A DNA stretch of 64,000 nucleotides, taken from positions 69,408,447 through 69,472,446 of the forward strand of contig NC_134835.1 in the NCBI RefSeq assembly GCF_004210375.1. The letters run 5' to 3'. Under the pieces are notes generated by a model. It was not told the DNA's origin. It made no database searches and saw only the letters and a list, made by a program, of their open reading frames with translations. Positions 41,906 to 56,045 of the stretch are shown in pieces. Made by a program: the position numbers and the translations under genes. Origin of the DNA: Tachypleus tridentatus. Taxonomy: Eukaryota; Arthropoda; Merostomata; Xiphosura; Limulidae. Within the stretch, counting starts at the first letter, position 1, and the number at the start of each line of letters is the position of its first letter.

Positions 41906-43790
41906 ATAGCACATATCTTACTTTATTGTATAAATAACTTTTTTTTTGTCCATTTACTAATTTAGGAAACTTGTTTTTAAAATTTCGATATGTTTTACCT
42001 TTGCTTAAGCATTGATCAACAGGATAATGGCTTCTTTAGTTCATGAATTCTGTGAACAGAAATTTAACTGCTAAGGCTTTTTCTTTCAGGTAAAACAAAT
42101 AACCACAGAGGGATACTCATGAAGTTAATTTATTGTCTATTCATAGCTTGCAAATAACATAAACAATAACTAAATAATAGAAAGATAGTTGTCTGACAAA
42201 AGTTTTATGAAGGAAAAGTTTGTTGGGCTAATGAAGAATGTTTAGTTTGTTTTGCTTATGTTCATGAATGAAGAGTTCTGTTTTGGATGCAAAAATATAT
42301 GCAATAACAGTTTTGCATTTTTATACTTTGTTTGGCCTGTGCTTGCTTTTGCATAAACATGTGTTTTCATTTAATGAATAACAATGCAAAGTATTATTTT
42401 ATAAGCTAGTTTTTTGATATTAGAATGAGGACATTTATACATGGAAAGTTTTTAATATTAATGAGTTTTCAATAAGCTGTGTGCTTTGATGAACAAATTA
42501 ATTCCATTTGAATTTTAGAGTATATGGAAGTTCATTAAATCAGCTTGAAAATTTGGTTACCAAATGTGATGTTTGAAGTATCAAATTTTATTTGTATATT
42601 TAAATAAAGGTTAAGGTACTGAATAACTTAATTTGTTTTACAGATTCATGAAAATTTTGTCATTTCTATTTATTTGTTAAAGAGAAATTCAGATATAAGA
42701 TTTTGCTTTTATCTGGAAGCTCGTGCTAAGGTTAAAGTCATGTTTAAAGAGATCTGTATAAGCTGCACTTAGAATAGTGAAAAGTAGTCTTGTGAAGGTA
42801 AAATTTTCAGTAGTATGCTTGTTGGATTAGTGTAGTAGGCTTAGTGTACATAAGTGGAGTTTCATGTTGGGTACAGAAATCTACATATTTAATTTTAAGC
42901 GGAATAAAAGAAGTAAGAAAATTTCTTGCAAAACAGAAGTTAACATTAATTTTTGAACTTGGTTTGTCTAGCAGATTTATTTCATTTTCTACTGGAGTCT
43001 AATTTTTACATAATTTTGCACCTGCACAGTGATTTGTTCTTCAAACATATCTCTATTGATGATTGTATGTAAATTGGTAAAGTTGGAGGGAAAGAGATAT
43101 TTGTTTGTGATTGTTCAGAAATTTTCAGTGATGTTGAAGTTTTTGTTCTCTCGGCTGTGATTTGAGGGTCTTAGGCTCAATTCGCATTTCAGCCACACTT
43201 ACTTATTTTGTTACTGTAATTGCTGTCTGCCACTGTCACTAATTTTAAACTGCAGATTAGAAGAAAGATAGTTGTCTGCCGATTTTCCTTTTATGATTTT
43301 TTTATGTTATAGAAAAATAAACTAAATGATTTAGCATAAGTAATTTATTGATGGGCCCATCAATTAACTGATTAACAAAAACCACTAATTGTTTAGTTCT
43401 ATTGCTTAATTAACACTGAGGGGGGGGGAAACTATAAACATTTGTTATTTGAAAACACTACAGCAGAAAGCGGAGTAGTCTGAAAACTAATTAGGATGGA
43501 ACGGATGTACAATATTTGTTAACATAATATGGGCAATTTGCATATAAACATTTGAGCATTATTTGATGCTGAGAGTTTCTGAAAACTGTAAGTACATGTG
43601 GTGAACTTGTATGTGACATTTTGTCAGCAAATATGTTCTTTTGTGTGGTATAAGAGTATTTACAAGTGATCTCAAGTTAATCACAAAATTGTAATGTTGT
43701 TGGATAGCTAGCCCTAATAAAATAGTTGCAAGTAAAATTGTATACAAGTTTAAGTACATTCAGACACCTCAGCATGTACAGAAATATTAG
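41906..43790. other. No recognised gene
   Basis: AT-rich intronic sequence. A possible decayed tRNA-like SINE head (TGAGGGTCTTAGGCTCAATT) lies near 43163. A run of nine G's sits at about 43422-43430. Confidence 0.35.
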
Positions 43791-45315
43791 TTTTAAGTTC
43801 ACTTACTAACATAAGTCAAATTTTGAGAACAATGTGAATATCATTTGCCACATCTCTGTTCTCACTACTGGGATAGTTTCCATTTTTAACATCACTTTTC
43901 AAGTCATTATTCTTGTTAAATGTGTATTGCACACATTTAGCATGATTCTAGTGAATCTGCACAACTCGTGACTTTATCTTCAACAATGTTGCTCTTCATA
44001 GTGTTTTTATTCCTTATGACATTTTTAAGACTTCAGCTGCTACTTCATTTGAATGTTATTCTGTAACAATTTTTCAGTTGCATTTAACATTTTTACTATT
44101 TGCTCTTGACACACAGTATGTTTTTCTGTATCTTTGTTTGAAATATTATCAATTATTTTTTGTAGTACTGTAACTTCTACCTTTATTCCTTTGAATATCA
44201 TAATTCCATTTTCTTCTACAGAGTTGTTTCTTGTACTTTTTGTTTAGTTGTGTGTGAATTAGACTGCTCCTCACTGTGCCCTTCATTTTCATCGCTGGGT
44301 TGGCTATAATGTTGGGGAAATATTCATTTGTCAAGGGAACATACTTTGTTCACTTCTAATAGTGTTGATACATTTCAGTTTGGCTGTTCTTTTTTCTTTA
44401 GGATGAATCATTGTGTATTAACCATGAAGAGGTAATTTCTGCTTCCTATGCTTTTTCTGTTTTTTTAGATTTGTTGCTCAGATTTATTTATTTCTTTAAC
44501 ATAGTGTAGCTGGTGCTTTTAGGCATGGTTTAGAGTCCAGCACTCATTGAAGGTCTTATAGGTAGAAGTATTTGATCATTCTTTAGATAAAATTGTCACC
44601 TGAGTTTCCTTTGTCTCCCTGTTGAATTACATGTCAGTCCTGTTATGGTTATGCTTTTAATTGATTGGCTTTTTTTCAATAATATCATTGTTTGATCTTT
44701 GTAGAATATTTTGGGTCTGTCTTTTCTCATCTTTTTCTCTTAGCTGTAAGGTTATGAAAAGTCTTGGGTTCAAATGATGCTTCCCTCCCTTTTTTTTTAT
44801 CATTTTGTGATTTTCCACTTCATTTATAAATGATTGCATGAAGCAATAAACTTGCATAGAATTGTTCAGATTTATTTACTTCACTCTGGAATGGTCAGTC
44901 AATAAAGCTGTTTAGGTAAGATAATATCTGGTTAGTTGATTTCTTATTACTGTAAATGTTACTTTATTATAGAAGCTTTTGATATATTGAGGGAGTATAT
45001 GTCCATGTGGTAGAATAAAAGAGTGGGAGGGTAGAGGGAATAGGAAGTTACTGTTATTGGCTGGAAACATTTAGAAGGTAAAAGAAGAAACAAAATGGAC
45101 AAGAAATCTCAACTGTGTTGGTTAATAAGAAAAGCCTAGAATTGAGGTTTTAGTAGTGTAATTCATTTCCAGAAGTAAAATACTGATTACATAAAAAAAC
45201 ATACAATTTATGCCAAAATGTCAATTTGTGGGTCACAAAAAAAACTCATTGAAATTCAAAAAGTATGCAAGCTTTCAGCATTGTAGTTTATTTTTTAGAA
45301 GTAAAATACACATTG
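43791..45315 (-). other. Probable internal sequence of a gypsy-like element
   Basis: Lies directly left of an LTR copy, where the gag side of a minus-oriented element belongs. Minus-strand reading is lysine-, arginine- and glutamine-rich in short open segments (44149-44334, 44657-44857), but no defining motif is readable. Confidence 0.3.
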
Positions 45316-46104
45316 TGTTACATGTCATATCGTATTTCAGATGAGTCTCCAATTTATTATGTTATGTACATTAAATATTATGATTTCAAATAGCCAGAAA
45401 TATGAGGTTGAATTTAGAAGTGAATTGAATGTTGATATGTGTCAAATGTATATTTGCCAAGACTGATACAGTTTTCTTTCTTAACATAAATATATTTTGT
45501 TATACAAACACCAATACAATTTATAAGCTATTATAAGTAGTTATTACAAATAATTATTTATATACAAAAAATGATAAGCAAATTAATTTAATGTTAGTAC
45601 ACTGATATACTTGGTGGGAATGTTAGCTAGCTCTATCCTTCTTTGGCCTAATGTAATTTATAAACTTACTTTTCACAGAGGAAGACAAGTATCTAACGTT
45701 CTCATAGAAATACTAATATTCAAAGTTAATTTACTGAAGTTTGTAATGCTCAAAATCTATAAATGTTACTAGTCAAATATTTGTAATATTCCAATTAATA
45801 AGCATTAATCACAGTTATAGCTTCCAATGTTCATACTGACTTTGGCTGATAAACAGTATTCTAAAACTGTCTCTTGGCTCATAGATTTATAATCTTTAGG
45901 TGAAGTTCACTTAGCACAACAATAATCGAAGGTATGTGAATGTTTTTGTAAAACCTGTATTATTGATTTTTACTATTGAGAACTTACAAATTTAGAGACA
46001 AGCAAGACTTGTGTAATACACATTTAATAATATAAGTTACTTACATTTATAAATATATATTAAATTGAAACAAACATAGATATTAAAATATCCTTAAATC
46101 AGTT
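45316..46104 (-). repeat. LTR, second copy of the family at 27918-30028
   Basis: About 790 bases aligning end to end with the mariner-split LTR at 27.9-30.0 kb. Shared phrases: TTATAAGCTATTATAAGTAG / TTATAATGGTTATTAC, AATTAATAAGCATTAATCAC / AATTAATAAGCGTTAATCAC and TTGAAACAAACATAGAT / CTGAAACAAACTTAGGC. Uninterrupted here, which marks the mariner in the other copy as a later insertion. Confidence 0.6.
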
Positions 46105-47079
46105 ATACATAAAAATACTTACCTGGAGCATTATTTATGAGTTCCTTTAATTTCCCATTGTTTGGATGTTTATCACTTGATAGTTGTTTCTGTCTTAGAT
46201 ATCATGGTTCTTACCTCATTTCCTATCACATGTGGGATATTTACACTCTTGTTAAATTATGTTTATATTTCATCATTCTAAAGTTGACTGTTTGTAGAAA
46301 CATCTAACAACAGTTTCTTTTCTTTGTCCATACAGATGTTTATGATATGTACAAATCTATCATCAATTTGTTTGTAATATATCAAGGATAAATTCACTTT
46401 GAATGGATTTAAGTTTGAGATAAAAATATTTATTATGAAAATTTATTTTTCCAAGACATTCCAACTTTTCATTCATTTTTTAGTTTAAGAAACTACGAGT
46501 TTGTGTTCCACACAAGTCTGCTGTCAAACCTTCCTTCTCCAAATTTGACAGTGGACTCAGGAAAGTGCAATTAAAAATACTTCATAAATAAGTGATTGTG
46601 TGAAATTGAAAAAAAAAAGTAGTAATCTTGTTCATGATTCTGCCCTTTAACTTGTTAATTTGTGATTTAAAAAAGAAGTTATCTAATATGTTGGATTTAA
46701 AGATTCCTAAAAATATAAAAGCATACAAAAGCATATGCAGATAAAAGAGGTAGTGTTTTTGTTGCAAAGATTCTTAAAATCAGTGGGTTCTTTCCTTGTA
46801 CCAGTGAGCCTGATAATGAAAGTATTATATCTGCTTTAAATTTGACAGAGCAAGTCAGTGGACCTAAAACTAGCACATTACAATTTTGCTAATAAGCCTA
46901 AATAAGAACTAGAATTGGACACTAATATCAAAAGTGAAGTGGTAGGAGGGAAGCATGGAAAATATAAGTTGTTTCATCAACAAACAACAAAAAACTGGTT
47001 TAGCTGCTACTGATGACGAACACCCTAGAGACATTTAAAGTAGAAAGATATATAGTGTCACAAGGTTGGTATAAACTTG
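46105..47079. other. No recognised feature
   Basis: AT-rich; no ORF or repeat supported. Confidence 0.35.
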
Positions 47080-48760
47080 GTGGATCATTTCCATGTAATA
47101 CAAATTGAGAGGAGCTTTGTTTCTCTGAGACTTATTATGATATTGCAAGAAAGGCAGGAGTTAAAGTAACTTGGACTTGGTTTTGTTACTCCCCTAAACT
47201 TGAGTGCATATTTCCAACCATGTTGTTTATTTATTGATCATAGTGCACCTGCATATAATGTGGCATAGGTCAAAGGAGTTTGTGACTGGTATTATCTAAG
47301 CAACAAAATTGGATATCATGAAACATCAAAACCACATTTAGATTTTTGTTTAGTGTTTGAGTAGTGATAATTACACTGAAACATCAGTGACAATTTTGAG
47401 ACAGAAATAATCATAAGAAAAACTTCTAGAGGCAAGTTTTGGATCATTTCGTTCATGTGATACTTGTATTATCAGGGTGTAGTTTAGCTTTATGGGGGGG
47501 TACAACAAAGTTTTATGGTTTATTAAAAGCATTTTTTGTTTTTTGAGATGTGGAACTGATGACTAACTAATCCTATGTTGAAGCAGAATGTTTCTAGCAC
47601 AGATGTATGATTCAAGTCTTACTCTTACTGTATGAGATTAACTTGTTGATATTCTGTCAAAAGGTGTGGAGAGAGATTGTTGATGAAATAAACACTGTAT
47701 ATATTTTCTAAGACATTTTGAGTACTCTCCTGTTGATTTGTGTTTTTTCATATGTAACAGTTGAATTTGTTAAAAATAATGTGGTGACTGAAGTTAAAAG
47801 AAAAATTGCTGAATCTCCTTTGGGTTTTCAAAATGATTTTTAGCATAAAGTTTTGGATAAGTCAAAATTTTGTGCATGGTGTTATGATGGTATGATGGGG
47901 TCTCTAAATTTGAGCTCAGGCATGCAAGCAAGAATATCCAAAAAGAATAAAATGTTTGGTATGTACACTGTGCAGTTCACAATTTAAATGTTACACCAAA
48001 TGAATTCCATGATATGATTGACAGTCTGCACTTTTTTTAGGCTATGGTATCAAATGCTGAGCCATGTTATATTAATTTGCTTCTATTTCAGAACTTTTCA
48101 GAGACATTACTTTGGAATAGCTTTGCTTTACATGGTGGTTATATTGATATGAATCACTCTTTGCTCTTAGGTTATGGGATGTAGATGTAAAGAAGGCACT
48201 TGCAAAGATTATTCTTTTGAGTTAAAAGTGCTGATGAATGCAGCAAAGTTTTAGCTTTAAAGGAGTTACTGAAATAATTTTGTTTTCTAAACAAAGGTTC
48301 TGGAAAGATAGACTGTTATGAGGCAGCTGTGTTACTTTACATAACCACTAAATATCAAGCTAACTTCTCAGTTGAGTTCAATATAAAAATTTCTAGCATA
48401 AAAGTGTCAGAAAAGTGGGTTAGAGAAGTACTGTTTGAATAGAAAGATGGAAAAGGTGAAATGCTATTGTGACAAGCTGTGTGAAATTGAAAGACTTTCA
48501 GAGTCAGAATTTTTTAAAGAATGTCTTTTGCACATCTTTCTGTTTACTTCCAAAGTTTACAGTCAGTCACTGAAATTCAACATCATTCAGCTGAAGACAC
48601 TTTTCCACAAGGAATGAGGAACTGTATAAAGAAGCTGAAAAACTGGTAAAACATTTTAACAAACATATTTCTCCTGCTTTAACTGAAAAGTTACTCTCAT
48701 TTAAATCATGTTTGAAATCGGAATTCTATAAAAAAAAAAAAAAAAAGATGAAAATGAAAT
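47080..48760 (+). pseudogene. ZMYM1/hAT-like transposase remnant
   Basis: Broken frames read TWFCYSPKL (47180s), DHSAPAYNVA-stop-VKGVCDWY, LSNKIGYHETSKPHLD and FCLVFE (47236-47365), as in the TTF-type zinc-finger region (WxxLxxxIxxHExSxxH). Later come CAWCYDGMMGSLNLSSGMQA then RISKKNKM (47870-47955), matching the hAT block around G-Q-x-YDGAxxMSGxxxGxQARI. Further pieces (ALKELLK, 48435-48617) fit the later helical part. Stops and shifts are frequent. A poly-A run at 48731-48747 follows. Confidence 0.65.
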
Positions 48761-50640
48761 ATTTGGAAGAGTAGTTGATTAGCATTAGCATTGGAGTTTT
48801 CAGGAGTTTGTAATGTACTTCTGTTTCTCACTGTTCCTGTAACAGTAGTGTGTGCTAAACACTAGTTTTCAAAATTGAAACTCGTTAAGATATGTTTACA
48901 AAATGTAGTGTGGGTTTGGGGAATTCTGTATCAGAGTGATGGTAGCAACATATATTCATAAATGGGTCCTGTTGAGGTAAAAGTGAGGCTGGTTCCCAGT
49001 GTTTTGGCACAGTAGGATATTAGGGAATATCTTTAAAGTTGTCAAACAGGAAACTTTACAGTACTCTCCTTTCATTTTTGGTACACAAGCTTGCAGTCTG
49101 AGAATTATTTGGTGGACAAAAACAAACACAGCTGACTAGTTTAAAAGAAGATAGGCATAAGGGTTAAGAAGTCAGTCTCAAAAAGAAAAATTAATGGTTT
49201 TAATGTAAAGTTAATTGAATTCTTATTATTCGGAAGTTTGGATAAAAGTGCAATGTTATGACACAGTTACGATTAATTCTGTCCTAATATTCTTTAGGAA
49301 CATAGTGCTGAAACTATTACTGTAGCCAAGCTATAGTTCTAGAAGCTTAAATGTACTTGCATGTATCCACACTTCAGATAATTTATCATTTTTACTTGTA
49401 GAAGTCTTGGCCTCTCAGGTTTTGTTGAGTTTCATGTAGGAGCCAGATTCAGCTGTACTCTTCAATGCTGCTATAGCCATGATAACAGATCATGGTTATC
49501 CTGAAACCCAGCCACATTCCTTTCATTATTGTCTGGTTAATTTGTTATGCACAGAGGGTTTGAGTCTAGAAGGAAAGAAGTGGGTGCAAAACTGCAGACT
49601 GGTTTCTCATTAAGTAAAATAGGCCATCTACTGCACAGGTGATAATTCTTATCTTCTAATCATAGAATTCATAAACATTGATATTCATATTTGACTCCTT
49701 TCAAGTACAAGTTGGACAGAGTTAAAGTCAACAATAAAGCAGTACTTCTCAGGTGTTGCTTCTTGCCTCTGGGTATACATTTATAGTTTATACATTTATG
49801 CACTACTAAAATTATGATTAGGAAATATTCAGTAAAATTGTGTTTCTCAAAATACTTCAGTCTAGATGACTGAAAGTACTCTGTCATAATCAAGTAACAC
49901 ACTGGCTGCACTAAGCTTACATTTGGCCCAATACAAGTTACTTTTCATTAATTGTATTTGTTACAAATAATTTCACCTACTCTCTAATTTCATTCATATA
50001 CGATAGAAATATGTGCTACATCAAGTGAAAAGTTGAATTATATTTTAAACATAACGAGAGCCTAACCACTTGGGATTTCTCTCTCAATGAAATTCACTAC
50101 CTGCTGAATACTTCAGTATCCAATAGAAACATTTGCCCACCACAGTTAATGAAAGTATCGGGTATATGACAGTTAACTTTATATCTCATGGTCTTATTGT
50201 CCTGTTGAGATTGGATACTTTGTATTATCCACCAAAAGGATGGCATCATATTCCCTACATGCACTAAAGTCCAGGAGCACTAGCTTTACAACATAGTCTC
50301 ATTATTTTCCTTGCAACTGACAGTTTTCTTTAGATGTGTTTCTCTTAAGGATTAAAATAATTTTTGTGGATATTGTTTCAAACTTTTGTTACTGTTCATC
50401 ATGTAGTTTTTCTTCACTTTACGTTCTTGTTAATGAGAAAGAAAGAAATAGCAATTTTTAAACATGTCGGCTGGAACTTTGATTCAAAATACCTTACATT
50501 TTGTCCCTTTTAATCAAATTGGTAATATTTCAATATATGATCCAAAGTCTGGCCTAAGGCTTGTTTAGCAGTATTGTTTTCTATTGTTTAAACTCACTAT
50601 GTGGGTTTTGTTTTGTTGTCTTTAATTTTGTTGTTATGCC
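48761..50640. other. No recognised gene
   Basis: AT-rich intronic sequence. The minus-strand ORF 49669-49911 has no motif. Confidence 0.4.
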
Positions 50641-51470
50641 AGTGACCCAGGCTGACATCTGTGAGATATTATCAAACAACTTTTTCAAATCACTTGAATC
50701 AATTTATTCTGCATAGGGATCTATCTCCATGTTTCACTTTTTGTCACTCTCCATCTCTTTATCTCTTACTTGTTAAACTTATTCACTACCTGCCCAAGCT
50801 TCACCCGCCATTTTTACTGAGAAACCTATATGTACCTGTTATCTGCCTAGCCCATGATTTTCTACTTCAGCCGTGTTCCAGTTGAGCTGTTTTCTTTATT
50901 TTGGGGGTTTAGTTTATTGGAATGTATTACCTATTGATATTTGATCCCCTCAATATCTCCTCAGGTACCTCTATGTTTCATTCTTCATTTGTGATGAGGT
51001 TTTTGGAGGATGTTTCCTGTACTTCAGAATTTGGAGCTGATGCCATCTTCTCACTAGTTTTTCCTTTCTCTTTTTGGACCAGGGGTTTACACCAGGTTTT
51101 GTTTTTTTACAACCTCATTGGATTGCCGTGTCTCCTATACCCAGTCTTCATTACTATCAATTGTTATTTCTCTCTGAGGGCCATCTGTTGTAAGTCATAG
51201 AAGCAACTTGCATCTGGAGTCAATCCTCAAAATCTGTTTTTGGGGAATGCCCATCTTTCCCACTTTCTACATCTCTGTAGATATTCTTATTGTTGCAGAC
51301 TACTGGGTTAAACAGGTGTTTTCTCAGTGGTTTTCCCTGTTGTACTATTTCACCCACATAGACTGTCATGGAATAATTCCTCAGTTACACTTTGGGTTTT
51401 CTGTACATCTTTTTAGGTTTTTACAAACATGAGGTTGTCAACTTACCGTAGATTAGCTCCATTAGAACTT
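50641..51470 (+). mobile_element. Possible 5' part of the DIRS-like element
   Basis: Pyrimidine-rich on this strand, like 52860-56040, with short open frames (50661-50885, 50922-51200). It may encode the Gag-like first ORF, but I recognise no motif. The association rests on composition, strand and position. Confidence 0.3.
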
Positions 51471-51519
51471 AATTGTGGTCATTCCTTTGTTCAAAATGGG
51501 TAAATTTTCTAATCCTGAC

Positions 51520-52768
51520 TTGGGTTCTCTCTCGGTATGTGGATGATCGGGATCAATACCTTTTTCCACATCCTGAGGACCTTCAGTGTGGATTCCTGTA
51601 TGTGGTGAGGGGACCTCACAGAGAAGGTTCTGTACTTTTGGCTGGTCCACTTGGGCTAGGGTTGACCAAGTACCTGTTTTGGTTGTTCTCATTGGGTGTT
51701 GTAAACATTGTGTCTGATGCTGGTGTTTAGGTATAGTGCTCATGAAACCCTGGTGTTGCTGCAGTGTCTGTGTTTGGTAGTGTAGTGCATTCCCTTGTGT
51801 TGGGCTACGTGGTGGGTGGGGTCAGTGGGTACTGAAATATTCTTTCTTTATTATGGATCCCCCCAACTCAAAAACAAAAAAACATACCATTGGTAAATGA
51901 CCCCGACTTGAAGATTCTGAACAGCAGTCTTCAACTTTGAACACCTGTACTTCATTTTCCGATATTACATTCTTTATCAGACAAATCTTTAGGGCAAATG
52001 TCTCCCGTTTTTATTCAGAAGGGACTAAAGAGGCTTGCTGGCTGTCCTAAGTAAGTCAAAAAGTTATATTCTACCATTTCTGGTAGAAACATCCACTCTT
52101 AAACAGAGTGAATTCCTTTTGCATTCGAAGGCCATTGGGGATATACCCATTGAGGTTACTCCTCATGTTACTTTGAATTCATAATGAAGAGTTACTGTTA
52201 AGAGAGATTTAAAGAACATCCCCAAATCAGAGATCCTCACTAGTTTTTCCACCTATGGAATTTTTGCAGTGAGGTGTTTCTTCACTCACAAAGATGGAAT
52301 TATGATGCTGATCAGTGTCTTAATTTTGCCTTCCATGGTTAAGAGAGTTAACAAGTTAACGTCAACACCTATCTCTATCTTCGTCATTCATACTAGTGGC
52401 TTCCTGAATCCACTTCATTTGGCTCTGGCTTTTGGCATTTCCTCAGGTTTATCATTTTCTTTGGCCTCGAGATGTAGAATGATTATTTGTTCCTGCCTTC
52501 AGTCACTGGAATCTTCATCTACCAATAGAGACCTGCCCACTCCACCTGGGAGAGGATTTATGTAGGTTGATAGACACTGTCCATGTCAGTTGTGTTTTAA
52601 GGATCATTGGCTTTTTTAACTCTATTTAAGTTTTTAGTTAAAAAATCTGACTTTTTTGTTTTAACATGATTCCTTTTTATATATTTTAATAATTTTACTT
52701 TTATTTTTTACCAGTTGTATGGCACAGATAGCCTAATTGCATTGCCCCAATAAATGCCAACCAACCAG
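51520..52768 (+). mobile_element. Jockey/I-like retrotransposon B (truncated second copy)
   Basis: Aligns with retrotransposon A: GATTCCTGTATGTGGTGAGG / GATTCCTGTACATGGTGAAG, GTCTGATGCTGGTGTTTAGG / ATCTGATGCTGGTGTTTGGG, and a 3' end GCACAGATAGCCTAATTGC / GCTGATAGCCTAGCTGC followed by a CCAA-type tail. It jumps from the Gag region to the 3' untranslated region, so zinc knuckles, endonuclease, RT and RNase H are deleted. It lies within the DIRS-like region and probably interrupts it. The start is approximate. Confidence 0.8.
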
Positions 52769-52859
52769 TCGGTTCATAGAGAACAATATTTTGTTTTGTG
52801 TCATTGCCCTGTATTCACATTTAATTACTATATGCTGTCATTTTTACACTTCATTGTTA

Positions 52860-55800
52860 TCTACCCTTTCTTTATCTTGTGACAGGGTACACCACAGTCC
52901 ATGAATTTCTCTTTTTATGAATAAAATCCAGACCCTTCCTGTCTCTTTCATAGCACCTTCCAAATTCCTCTACTTTCACTTCTCACATAGTTTCTTATTG
53001 TCAAGACTTCTTGCCTGGAGATACCATACCTTCGTATATCAATTTACCCATCTCCTCCTTCATAACCTTTATTTTGCTGCATTACTCCATCAAGACCTTC
53101 TTAGCAGCATCACAGATTCTTAAAATCAAGTGCTGAGGCAGAAAACCATCAATCTTCATTTCCTTATTAGATTTGAGTTTATTCTAATCTGTGCTGCTAC
53201 CTCAACCATTCATCCTTTCTGTTTGGTTCCAGTCTCCCTGCCTTCCACCTCTTACTGCCTTCCTCCTACCTGACGTTGTTTTCCTAATGGCCATTGATCA
53301 TTTAGTTGGTTCAGGTCCTGTGGGTTTCCATCCATTTGAGATAGTTCATTATTTGTGGGCTTCATTTGCTTTAGACAAATGGTTCATTCTAGTTTTAACC
53401 CACAGTCTAGCACTCCATTTTCTTCTCTCTTTCCTTTCTTTCTTTATCACAGCCTTTCTTCCCTCCTTAGTTCCAGCCCTTCCCCAATGTTTGGTTATGG
53501 AAATTTCAAGTCTGTTAGAGTGACTAACCATAGAGTGAGTTTCTGATCTTTTCTGGGTCATTACTCTTCCCTTTGTTGTCCTTGTAAAGTAACCAGGGAC
53601 TAGCACATGTTTACTGTTCAGTCCTCCATGATTTGCATTTTTAGTCTATCTTCATTTTATTTTTGGAAGGAGGACTAATTTTATCTCTTTGTTCCTATAG
53701 CCCCTTACTTGTGATCTTACCTCAGGTTCATCTAATGGGACTGCTTCTATCAATTATGTCTTCTCATTTAGAATAGCCTTAGCTTCATCTGATATAGCAT
53801 GGTCTGGTGGATAAAGTGTTTGACTTGCAATCTGCAGGTATGGGTTCAAATCCCTGTCTCTCTGAACATGTTTGCTGTTTCCATCATTTAGGCATTATAA
53901 TGTGACAGTTAATTCTGCTCTTCATTGATAAATGAATTGTCTAAGATTTCTTAGTGGGGTGGTCTTTTGGAAGCTGTCTTCCCTCTATTTTGTCACTGCA
54001 AAATTAGGACAGCTAGTGCAGATAGCTGTTGTGTAGCTTTGCACAAACTTCTAAACAAATCAAACAAAAATATTGGCTCCTTGTGTTTTCCATTGTATTA
54101 TGAATGCATTCCTTGCCATCTACATAGTATGAGACTGTGATTCCATTTCTACATGGCTGACAGATATCTCTTTTTCCCTTTCTCAAATGGAAGCTGCAGA
54201 TCAAACTTCATTTCTGCTTCAAGAAGTTGCTTCCTTGGGAAGGCTTGTAAGTATTTTTAACTTCTTCCTACCCTGCATCTCTAGTGACTTTTTTATCTTT
54301 TTTGTCAGTTTTGGCCAACATTTGTTTTCCCAACTACTATACCTTAAGTTTTGATACCTAAGTTTGCTTCTTTTTTATTTAATCTGCATATTAAATTCTC
54401 TCTTTGTAGACTGTCTTCTCTTGATCCTGTTATTCAACTTAGGTGCACTCCTATGCTTTGCCTACAAGTGAGCTTTAAGCAACTAATAGAACTTAACCAG
54501 GGATCCCCTATCCTGATAGGTCCTTCTTTTTGTCCATTTTCTGGAAGGTCTTGTCTGGTGGATGGATCTCTTGCACTCCACCAGAGGTGTTTCCATATCT
54601 TCTCTTAAGCCTGTCTTCTCTCTCCACTCATTCTTTACTGGGTTGAAAGCATCCCGAAACAATTATTTTACTTCAGGTTCTTGCACCTATGAAGAGTATT
54701 TTGTCCATATTGACATTCTGGTAGTGCTTGTACTCTAAAGGGCATACTCTCATTTCTCTTCCTCCTAGTTGATCTTATGGTTAATGTTCATTTGGACATT
54801 TCCACAGTAGTGTCTCACAACAACCATCAAGGGGCACCTGTTTCAGTAATATCTACTTGCACTTGTTAGTTCTCTTCTTTTGATCCATTCCAGTTGGATA
54901 AGCTTGACTGTCTTCTATGCCCTAAGTGCTTTGGACACCTTTGTGAATTATCTATCATGATAGTACTGCTTCCTTCCCATGGGATGGACCCTTTACTCAC
55001 AGATTTCCTTAAGGTTCATTTCTAACTTGATATTCCATTATTAGCTGCTCTTCCTCAATACTTTATACCAATTTGTGCCATTTTAGTCTCCTGTTCCTCA
55101 TCCATCAGTCGTGATTGAGCTTATCTTCTACCCTATGGATCTCCTTTTCTCCTTCTTTACACTAGTGTTCTTTCTGTGTCTTGGAACACACAGTTAAAGA
55201 TACTTTTGGTTGTTCACTACTGCCCCACCCAGTCCTGATTCCCTGGTCTGTCTTCTCTTGAACGAAACCCCTCTTCCTTTTTTAACATTTCCATCCTTGT
55301 TGAGCTAGGCTTTTCATGTGTGTAGTTTTTATTCTCTTCCATGTTTATCAGTTTACCTTAGTAGGTACCTTTCTTCTTTCCACATACAGGTCTTTGCTTA
55401 ACATGGAGAGTTATTAGAAACTTAACCCTTGTTATCACTAGATGTCTTTGCTCCAACCTGGATGGAGTTCATCTGTATTTTTATTTATGTACTTATTTTT
55501 GATTTTCTCATAGCATTGTCTTTATGCTTTTGAACCCATCCTTTGGACTTGTTTAGTCTTTCTTTAGTATTCCATGGGTACCCACTAATATGTGATTTAT
55601 TGAACCCCCCCCTCCCCATACTGTCCACTGTAGGAGTAGTACATAATTGTATATGCCACCATCTGTGTTTTATTGTTGGCTCCACGGTTGTGATACAGTA
55701 TTTACCTATCTTGAAACTGACTTGTTTATCTGAATTAAAGGTGTCATCAGCAGAGAAAAATCTTGCTGGCAATAATGCACTTTTTTTCCCTGTGCCCTTT

Positions 55801-56045
55801 AGGTCTATTCTTTATATAGCTGGTCCACTCCATTCATTCTCTCTTGCATTCAGTTCTTTGCATATTTTTTTCTGGTTCTGGAATATACTGTTTATTGTAG
55901 TGAATTATAATCTGCTTGCTCTGAAACTTCGTTTTATAATTTTGTTTCTTTTCATTTTTGTTAGTACTCCATTTCATTTCCAGTATGGCTATTCTAGCTT
56001 TCAGTATTTCAGTAGTAAACCTTTCTTATTTGAACTTTTTATTTA
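52860..56045 (+). mobile_element. Degenerate DIRS-like retrotransposon (RT, RNase H, recombinase region)
   Basis: With stops removed by eye, recognisable pieces appear in DIRS order. A possible RT start is near 52990-53110. The RT C-terminal phrase LLQEVASLGRLVSIF lies at 54210-54260. RNase H-like EEYFVHIDILVVLVL and SHFSSLLIDLMVNVHLDIST with VVSHNNHQGAPVS lie at 54680-54840, and the LLVVHYCPTQS-stop-FPGLSSL block at 55200-55255 is homologous to the LLIAHYWPAQPWF block at 4011-4205. The 55540-56040 ORF may cover the tail. No terminal or circle-junction repeats were found. Very old copy. Confidence 0.5.
53784..54070 (+). mobile_element. Family 1 SINE inserted in the DIRS-like element
   Basis: Starts ATATAGCATGGTCTGGTGG, has GACTTGCAATCTGCAG and the B-box-like GGGTTCAAATCCCTG, the shared body (TAATGTGACAGTTAATTC, AAATTAGGACAGCTAGTG) and tail TGTGTAGCTTTGCACAAA. 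CpG-depleted and partly deleted, hence old. It separates the RT-start and RT-end pieces. Confidence 0.85.
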
